This document shows positions 57,803-64,000 of a stretch of DNA of 64,000 nucleotides, one piece after another. Every line of letters begins with the position of its first letter. The stretch's first letter is position 1. Below the pieces are notes generated by a model, which worked only from the letters and a program-made list of their open reading frames with translations, did no database searches and was not told the DNA's origin. Position numbers and translations under genes: made by a program. Origin of the DNA: Pseudomonas sp. MN1F (GTDB lineage: Bacteria > Pseudomonadota > Gammaproteobacteria > Pseudomonadales > Pseudomonadaceae); contig NZ_VZII01000014.1 of the NCBI RefSeq assembly GCF_009391885.1, positions 124,001-188,000 on the forward strand. Direction: 5' to 3'.

Positions 57803-58579
57803 TCAGGCAGCGCGTTCGAGCACGTCCAGCAGCTCGACGAACTCCTGCGCCAGTTTGTGGCGTGGCGCCATGTGCACCAGCGGCACCGAAACCTGGTGCG
57901 ATTCGCGCATCTTGATCGAGCTGCTCAGGTACACCGGCAACACCGGCATGCCTTCGGCGCGCAACTGATCGACCAGGGTCTGGTGCAGCGCGGTGCGCCC
58001 GGCGAACTGGTTGACCACCACGCCTTCCACCTGCAGCGCCGGGTTGTGGTCCTGGCGCAGTTCCTCGACCTCGGCCATGACGCTGAGCAGCGCCTGGCGC
58101 GAGAAGCTGTCGCAGTCGAACGGGATCAGCAGGCGCTCGGCGGCCACCAGGGCGCTGAAGGTGTAGAAGTTCAGTGCGGGCGGAGTGTCGATGTAGATCC
58201 GCTCATAATCCTCGCCCAGCTCCACCAGCAGCTTGCGCAGCTTGTTGATCTTGAACTTGCTTTCCAGCTTGCTCTGCAGGCCGCTGAGGTCGGGGCTGGC
58301 GGTCACCAGGTGCAGGTTGTCGTAGCGGGTTTCGGTGATCGCCACGCGGTGCTTCTTGCCGGCGGCGGTGACCGGCGAGAGGGTCTGGCGGAAGAAGTCG
58401 GCGATGCCGGCGGGGATGGCGTCGTCGGTCAGCCCGGTGAGGTAGTAAGTGGCGTTGGCCTGCGGGTCGAGGTCGACCAGCAATGTGCGATAGCCTTCGG
58501 CGGCACTGGCCGCGGCGAGGTTGCAGGCGATACTCGATTTGCCCACGCCACCTTTCTGATTGAAAACCACACGACGCAT
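57803..58579 (-). CDS. Orphan ParA-family ATPase
   Basis: 258 residues. It starts [22 protein letters not shown], a deviant Walker A with signature lysine (KGGVGKSS at 9-16), then [17 protein letters not shown] and [37 protein letters not shown]. ParA ATPases place DNA or protein cargo inside the cell. No parB, chemotaxis or flagellar gene adjoins it, so its cargo is unknown. An in-frame ATG at 58594 could add five residues. The upstream gap holds repeated TGAAACAC words. This is not the chromosomal parAB locus. Confidence 0.88.
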   Translation of the reverse strand: MRRVVFNQKGGVGKSSIACNLAAASAAEGYRTLLVDLDPQANATYYLTGLTDDAIPAGIADFFRQTLSPVTAAGKKHRVAITETRYDNLHLVTASPDLSGLQSKLESKFKINKLRKLLVELGEDYERIYIDTPPALNFYTFSALVAAERLLIPFDCDSFSRQALLSVMAEVEELRQDHNPALQVEGVVVNQFAGRTALHQTLVDQLRAEGMPVLPVYLSSSIKMRESHQVSVPLVHMAPRHKLAQEFVELLDVLERAA

Positions 58580-58632
58580 GAGACGCTCATCCATGAAAAG
58601 AGAAAATGTCAGGTTGGGGTCAATCCTATGAC

Positions 58633-58668
58633 TGAAACACGACAGATTTATGACAAGTATTGAAACAC
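58633..58668. repeat. Repeated TGAAACAC words upstream of parA
   Basis: TGAAACAC occurs at 58633-58640 and 58661-58668, 28 bases apart, in the AT-rich 60 bases before the ParA start. A regulator or ParA self-control site is possible. Confidence 0.4.
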
Positions 58669-58728
58669 TAGTTAAGTTCATCTTGCCCCAACCGCAAGCG
58701 CTCTGTTGCGGTGTTTTCGCCATGCCAG

Positions 58729-59208
58729 TCAGGCGCCTGGTTTCTCCAGTTTCTCCAGCTCCTGCTCGACCTGTTGCATGCGCTGCTCGGCCAATGCCTG
58801 GACCTTTTTATCCCGCGCCGTCTCGCGCATCAGGCCGGTGAGCTTGTCGCTCAGGCGCTTGCCTTCCTCGGTCTGCTCCAGCGCCTTGGCCTTGGCCGGG
58901 TCGTGGGTGGCGGCGACGATGGTGGCGAATTCGGCGTCGCTGAAGTTCTTCTCGCTGTAGAGCTTGTACAGGTCCTGGCGCTGGTCCTCGACGGTGAGGT
59001 GCTTGCGCAGGACGTTGCTGATGGTGGCGGCATCCAGCTGCGGGTGGGTGCGGGTGAGCAGTGCGGCCATACGCTCGATGTTGTGGTCGTAGGCTTCCTG
59101 CAGCGGCAGGTTGGCCAGGATCTGCTCCTCGCGGGTGGGCTTCTGGTCGCAGGCGGCGAGGGCGGCAGTGAACAGCAGGGGCAGCAGCAACTTCTGGATG
59201 CGGGGCAT
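58729..59208 (-). CDS. Small helical lipoprotein
   Basis: 159 residues. The signal [14 protein letters not shown] ends in a lipobox cysteine at residue 20, and D21 after it could keep the protein at the inner membrane (the +2 rule of E. coli, not firm in Pseudomonas). The rest is charged and predicted helical, with a coiled-coil at the end ([21 protein letters not shown]). No known domain is recognised. The gap to parA on the same strand is 149 bases and holds a small hairpin, so they are probably separate. Confidence 0.75.
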   Translation of the reverse strand: MPRIQKLLLPLLFTAALAACDQKPTREEQILANLPLQEAYDHNIERMAALLTRTHPQLDAATISNVLRKHLTVEDQRQDLYKLYSEKNFSDAEFATIVAATHDPAKAKALEQTEEGKRLSDKLTGLMRETARDKKVQALAEQRMQQVEQELEKLEKPGA

Positions 59209-59347
59209 GGGGTGGCCTTGGGCGGGTATTTCCGAGAGCGGGATTATAGCGGTGTCGGCGGTGCACTGGCTCGCCAGGTAGGACCGTTCCTACTTGCTGC
59301 GGCTGACCGTCACACTGACCGAGCTGGAGAAACAGGTATGGGGGCTG

Positions 59348-60697
59348 TCAGAAACTGCCTGACAATGGCCATTCCACTGCCAGGCGGATCTGGTCGCCAT
59401 CGAGCTCCGCCTGCGCCGTGTTGCCACGGTGCATGTTGTGCCGCAGCGAGAACGTGGTGCCCTTGGCCTTGCCACTTTGCACCACGTAGCGCGCTTCGAG
59501 GTCCCGCTCCCAGTGCTTGCCACCCTTGCCATAACCCAGGTACGCATAGCCGCCGTTGGGGTCGACGTGGCTGCCATCGATAGCAAAACCGCGCACATAC
59601 AGGGCGGTCAGGTTCAACCCCGGCATGCCGTAGCCACCCATGTTCAGGTCGTAACGCGCCTGCCATGACTTTTCGTTCGGTGCGTTGAAGTCGGACATCT
59701 GCACGGCGTTGGCGATATAGATTGCCCCGCGGGTGACGTAGTCGAACGGCGTGTTGCCATCCACCTGCTGCCAGCCGAGGCTGACGCTGTGCGGGCCTTG
59801 GTTATAGCGCGAGACCAGGCTCCAGGTGGTGTTGTCGATACGCCCGGACAGCGCTTTGCCGGTGTCGGTGGTGCGGTACAGGTTGAGGTCCAGGCTCAGG
59901 CTGCGGCGGTCGTCCAGCGCATGGGTGAGGGTGCTGCCGAGGTAGTGCTGGTTCCAGCTGTCCTCGTAGCGCGAGGTGTACAGGCTACCGCTGAAGGCGG
60001 CGCCGGGGTTCCACACCAGGCCGGCGAGGTCGAAACGGTTGCCCTGGCGGCCGTCGGAGTAGTTCACCACGAAGCCTTGGTCGTGGCTGGAGGCGTTGCG
60101 GTCGGTGCTTTCGTTGAAGTGGCCAGCGACCAGCTTGAGGGTGTCGATCTCGCTGCTGGTAAGGAAGAAACCCGTGGCCGTTTCGGGCAGCAAGCGGCTG
60201 TCCGAGGAGCTGAACACTGGCGTCTTCACTCGCTGGTCGCCCCAGGACAGCACGGTGTTGGAAACCCGCAGTTTCAGCGCCGCGCCGCCACGGCTGTAGT
60301 CGTTCTTTGGGTGGCCGTCGTTGTCCACACTCAGCAGGCGCGCCTTGCCCGCACGGCCGCCGCCGCTGTCCAGCTGCACGCCCTGATAGGCGTGGGCATC
60401 GACACCGACGCCGATCAGGCCCTGGGTGAAACCGGACTGCAACGTGCCCATCAGGCCGTAGGCCCATTCCTCGGCCAGGCCATTGCGTTCGCGGCGAGGC
60501 TTGTAGGCATTGCGCGCGCCGCTGTTGCGTCCGCCGTGCTTGTAGTCACGCTGGTCGTAGACGGTACGGTTGAGGAGGTTCCAGCTGCTGTCTTCGACGA
60601 AGCCGTTGCTTTGCGATTGCGCCGAGTCCGCGAAGGCGAATGGCGCCAGGCCTGCCAGTGGCAGGGACAAAAGGACAGCGGCGGGGCGCAACAACAT
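59348..60697 (-). CDS. OprD-family outer membrane porin in the B12 operon
   Basis: 449 residues with a signal peptide (MLLRPAAVLLSLPLAGLAPFAFA). The OprD signature appears early: GFVEDSSWNLLNRTVYDQRDYKHGG, EWAYGLMGTLQSGFTQGLIGVGVDAHAYQGVQLD. Later comes LKLRVSNTVLSWGDQRVKTPV. OprD porins are 18-strand barrels for amino acids, peptides or aromatic acids. This one starts 17 bases after the ABC ATPase gene, so it is part of the cobalamin-riboswitch operon. It may let cobalt, a corrinoid precursor or another B12-linked solute through the outer membrane, an inference from the operon. Confidence 0.9.
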   Translation of the reverse strand: MLLRPAAVLLSLPLAGLAPFAFADSAQSQSNGFVEDSSWNLLNRTVYDQRDYKHGGRNSGARNAYKPRRERNGLAEEWAYGLMGTLQSGFTQGLIGVGVDAHAYQGVQLDSGGGRAGKARLLSVDNDGHPKNDYSRGGAALKLRVSNTVLSWGDQRVKTPVFSSSDSRLLPETATGFFLTSSEIDTLKLVAGHFNESTDRNASSHDQGFVVNYSDGRQGNRFDLAGLVWNPGAAFSGSLYTSRYEDSWNQHYLGSTLTHALDDRRSLSLDLNLYRTTDTGKALSGRIDNTTWSLVSRYNQGPHSVSLGWQQVDGNTPFDYVTRGAIYIANAVQMSDFNAPNEKSWQARYDLNMGGYGMPGLNLTALYVRGFAIDGSHVDPNGGYAYLGYGKGGKHWERDLEARYVVQSGKAKGTTFSLRHNMHRGNTAQAELDGDQIRLAVEWPLSGSF

Positions 60698-60714
60698 GGC
60701 GGGAAGGTCCTGCT

Positions 60715-61499
<785 letters not shown>

Positions 61500-61503
<4 letters not shown>

Positions 61504-62516
61504 GGGCGCCCCCGGCGGCTGACCAGGATCAGCGCGAACACGGGCGCGCCGATCAAGGCGGTGACCACGCCGACCGGGATCACCTGGCCACTGATCAGCG
61601 TGCGCGACAGCACATCGGCGGCAATCAGGAACAGCGCCCCGCCCAGGGCGCTGGCCGGCAGCAGGCGGCTGTGGCCGGGGCCAAGCAGCAGGCGCAGGGC
61701 GTGGGGGATGACCAGGCCGACGAAACCGATGGCGCCGACGATCGACACCATCACGGCCGTTACCAGTGCCGCGCAACTGATCAGCAGCAACTGCGTGCGG
61801 CGCACAGCAATGCCCAGCGAGGCCGCCGAGTCGGCACCAAAGGTAAAGGCGTCCAGCGCCCGGCGGTACCACAGGCACACCAGCAGGCCGAACAGCGCCA
61901 CGGGCAATGCTTGCCACACCGATGGCCAGCGCACGCCGCTGAGGTTGCCCAGCAGCCAGAACAGGATGCCGCGCGCCTGCTCTGCGCTGGCCGACTTGGT
62001 AATGAGGAAGGCGGTGACGGCCGTGAACAGCTGCGAGCCGGCGATCCCGGCGAGGATCACCTGGGCGTTGTTGCTGCTCGGCCCGGCCGCACGTGCCAGC
62101 ACCAGCACCAGGGCAAACGCCGCCAGGGCGCCGATGAAGGCACCGCCAGACATGCTCAGGGCTGCGCTGCCCAGGCCCAGCAGGCCAACCAGCACCGCAC
62201 CGGTCGAAGCGCCGGCGGACAGCCCGAGCAGGTAGGGCTCGGCCAGCGGGTTGCGCAGCAGCGCCTGGAGGATCACCCCGCAAGTCGCCAGCCCCGCGCC
62301 GCAGGCGGCGGCGACCAGGGCGCGGGTCAGGCGGTAGTTCCAGACGATGCCGGCGTCGATCGGATCGACCGGGTAGCCGGCCTGCCACAGGTGGTTGGCC
62401 AGCACCTGGTAGACCACCTGCGGCGACAGGTTGGTTTCGCCGATGGCGGTGCCGGCCAACACCGCCGCGATCAGGGCCAGCAAGGCCAGGGCGCTGTAGA
62501 GCAGGGCTTTCATCAC
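61500..62516 (-). CDS. BtuC/FecCD-like ABC transporter permease
   Basis: 338 residues with about ten helices. RNPLAEPYLLGLSAGASTGAV is the FecCD/BtuC signature, and GFVGLVIPHALRLLLGPGHSRLLPASALGGALFL near the C-terminus is the ATPase-coupling region. It forms a homodimeric channel in the inner membrane. The start overlaps the binding-protein stop by four bases. An in-frame ATG at 62513 would remove one residue. Confidence 0.93.
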
Positions 62517-63523
62517 TGCGCCGCTTTACCGCTGGCGAAGGCCGCAGACAAGGTCTGCAGGCCGCGGAACAGGCGAATGCCGGCCTGCATGGCGTCGGCA
62601 TCGAGGATGATGATGCGCTGGTTCCTTACTGCGTCCATGTTCTTCGTCACCGGGTCGTTGCGCAGGAATTGGAGCTTCTTCTGGTAATCGTCGGCGGGGT
62701 AGCGGCGGCGGTCCATGCGCGCGATGATCAGCCAGGTCGGGTTGGCCTTGGCCAGGGTTTCCCAGCCCACCGTCGGCCATTCCTCGGTCGACTCGACCAC
62801 GTTGCGCACGCCCAGGGTCCGCAGCATGAAGTCGGCCACGCCCTGGCGACCGGCAACGTAGGGGTCGATGGCGAGGTCAGCGCTGGAGAACCAGAACAAT
62901 GCCGACGTATTGGTCAGGTCCTTGCCGCTCAGCCGCTGTTTCGCGCTGTCCAGGCGTGCCTTGAGGTCGGCATTGAGTGCGGCACCGCGGTCCTGCACAT
63001 CGAAGATCTGGGCCAGCTGGCTGACACTCTTGTAGATGCTATCGACCTGGAACGCCTGCAGGCGGGTGCCGTCGGCGCCGACCAGATTGTCCTTGCCTTC
63101 GCAGTCCGAGGGCAGCAGGTAGGTTGGAATGTTCAGCTCGCTGAACTGTTCACGGGTAGCGACCGCGCCCTGGGCGCCGACCATCCACTCGAACTGCACC
63201 GCCACCAGTTGCGGGCGCTTGCCGACCACGGCTTCGAAGCTGGGTTCGTTGTCGGCCAGGCGCGGCACCTTGGCGTTCAGCGCCTGGTATTCGGGCAGCA
63301 CGTTGTTGAACCACAGCGAGGTGCCGGCCAGCTTGTCACCCAGGCCCAGGGCGTAAAGCATCTCGGTGCCGGCCTGGCCGATGGTGACTGCACGCTCGGG
63401 TGCCTGGGCAAAGGTCAGCGGTGCGCCGCAGTTGTCGACAGTCAGCGGGTAGTGGCTGGCGGCGGCCTGGGCCAGGCCAGTGAGGCTCAGGCTGGCGAGC
63501 AAGGTGGCGATACGGGGCAGCAT
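62513..63523 (-). CDS. BtuF-like periplasmic binding protein
   Basis: 336 residues with a signal peptide (IATLLASLSLTGLAQAA). The class III metal-chelate-binding fold is evident from PERAVTIGQAGTEMLYALGLGDKLAGTSLWF at the start, EWPTVGWETLAKANPTWLIIA in the second lobe, and a long linking helix. It captures a corrinoid or cobalt/iron chelate in the periplasm for the FecCD-type permease. The cobalamin riboswitch lies about 120 bases upstream of the ATG at 63523, so the operon should be shut down when B12 is plentiful. Confidence 0.9.
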   Translation of the reverse strand: MLPRIATLLASLSLTGLAQAAASHYPLTVDNCGAPLTFAQAPERAVTIGQAGTEMLYALGLGDKLAGTSLWFNNVLPEYQALNAKVPRLADNEPSFEAVVGKRPQLVAVQFEWMVGAQGAVATREQFSELNIPTYLLPSDCEGKDNLVGADGTRLQAFQVDSIYKSVSQLAQIFDVQDRGAALNADLKARLDSAKQRLSGKDLTNTSALFWFSSADLAIDPYVAGRQGVADFMLRTLGVRNVVESTEEWPTVGWETLAKANPTWLIIARMDRRRYPADDYQKKLQFLRNDPVTKNMDAVRNQRIIILDADAMQAGIRLFRGLQTLSAAFASGKAAQ

Positions 63524-63582
63524 GCTGGGCGATCTCCTATCGGACAGTTCGGGTGAGGAACGCACGGACAGGCATCGCCAAA

Positions 63583-63600
63583 CCCCTGCGCGTGCAGGGG
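63583..63600 (-). terminator. Possible riboswitch expression platform hairpin
   Basis: On the minus strand CCCCTGC and GCAGGGG form a 7-base stem around ACGC, followed by TTTGG. It sits between the aptamer and the btuF-like start, where a transcription terminator would turn the operon off. The T tract is short, so control by translation is also possible. Confidence 0.5.
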
Positions 63601-63639
63601 CAACACGGATGGCCATCCCGGACACCCCGCCGGTTGGTG

Positions 63640-63820
63640 AATGTTTGCCGGCAGGTCTCCTGACTGGTGCGTCCTCGCCCGGCTCCGGCCTTCCCGGATC
63701 AGGGTCCAGTGGCATTGATGGAGCAGGCTCGGCACCTACAGTTGCGGGGGCAGTTCCGATTGGCACGCCTTGGCGGGCCCGGGATTCCCTATTATTTCCG
63801 TGGTGGAAACCGGCGGGCCG
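63640..63820 (-). ncRNA. Cobalamin riboswitch
   Basis: Read on the minus strand, the leader has the conserved B12 aptamer blocks in order: AATAGGGAAT (63785-63794 region), CCCCCGCAACTG (63739-63750), TGCCACTGG, GGGAAGG and CAGGAGACCTGCC (63649-63661). They lie upstream of the BtuF-like gene. The exact ends are approximate. It should reduce expression of the downstream ABC and OprD genes when adenosylcobalamin is bound. Confidence 0.93.
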
Positions 63821-63857
63821 CATGGTAGACCATCAGGCCGCCGGGCAAAAGGTCAAA

Positions 63858-64000
63858 TCAGAAGTACTTCAGCCAGCGGATGTCGCGCCGGCGCGCCTTG
63901 AGCCGGGCAAACCAGCGCACCGGCAGGTACAGCGCGGTCGCCAGCAGCAGCGCGCCCAGCCACACCGCGCCAATGCCGTCGAAGCCGAAGTAGTCGCCGT
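63858..64000 (-). CDS. C-terminal end of a membrane protein, cut by the window edge
   Basis: The last 46 codons are visible, ending in TGA at 63858. They read GFDGIGAVWLGALLLATALYLPVRWFARLKARRRDIRWLKYF, one hydrophobic helix followed by a very basic tail. This resembles the C-terminal end of heparan-alpha-glucosaminide N-acetyltransferase-like (DUF1624) membrane proteins, but the fragment is too short for a firm call. It is on the same strand as, and upstream of, the riboswitch. Confidence 0.5.
   Translation of the reverse strand, partial: GDYFGFDGIGAVWLGALLLATALYLPVRWFARLKARRRDIRWLKYF

Noticed and set aside
57803..58579. Chromosomal parA of the parAB system, near the origin
   Set aside because: There is no parB, gidB, parS-like palindrome or dnaA next to it, and Walker A and flanks fit an orphan ParA.

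Overview
The window is GC-rich, densely packed bacterial chromosome and reads as a Pseudomonas of the P. putida group. The evidence is the divergent metH / cti pair (cti is the Pseudomonas cis/trans fatty-acid isomerase), nfuA next to it, a DUF2790 protein, an OprD-family porin, and scattered REP-like hairpins of the P. putida type. I found no rRNA, tRNA, CRISPR array, transposase or phage gene. Gene starts were chosen by ribosome-binding site, overlap with the neighbour and family length.

Layout. 1-7.7 kb: an Fsr-type efflux pump (cut by the left edge), a DUF3303 protein, an MFS exporter, dkgB, the sulfite reductase pair cysI-DUF934, a periplasmic binding protein, a 37-residue membrane peptide and a DUF2970 protein. 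7.8-17.4 kb: metH, cti, an acyltransferase, nfuA, a SCO-PCu(A)C copper-delivery pair and a small conserved protein. 17.4-26.3 kb: an AraC regulator with azlCD, a Sel1-like protein, an SGNH-type protein, lysE with a GntA-like heme N-oxygenase and their divergent LysR, then polB, which is broken by a frameshift.

26.4-35.5 kb holds two very large tandem paralogues (1485 and 1499 residues). Each has a DUF6543-type toxin/membrane region, leucine-rich repeats and a C-terminal NEL-type E3 ubiquitin ligase domain with the C-x-D catalytic motif. They look like effectors aimed at eukaryotic cells.

35.7-42.6 kb is a probable copper-handling RiPP locus. It has a secreted precursor with four EGKCG motifs (HvfA-like), a DUF692/MNIO multinuclear iron oxidase, its DUF2063 partner, a DoxX/HvfX membrane protein, a ferric-reductase-like heme membrane protein, a two-component system, and a DUF2790 / thioredoxin pair. 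A strong hairpin sits between precursor and enzyme genes, as expected if the precursor must be made in excess.

42.6-49.8 kb: a second aroE (frameshifted) with aroQ, then the czcCBA heavy-metal efflux operon. 49.8-55.1 kb: an MHS-family symporter, a GntR/FadR regulator and a polar amino-acid ABC transporter. 55.1-64 kb: a TonB-dependent receptor with a DUF2946 protein, an orphan ParA ATPase, a lipoprotein, and a cobalamin-riboswitch operon encoding a BtuFCD-like ABC importer plus an OprD-family porin. The right edge cuts a membrane protein.

Two genes, polB and aroE, each carry one frameshift at a short repeat or homopolymer. They may be real pseudogenes or sequence errors; the sequence alone cannot say.
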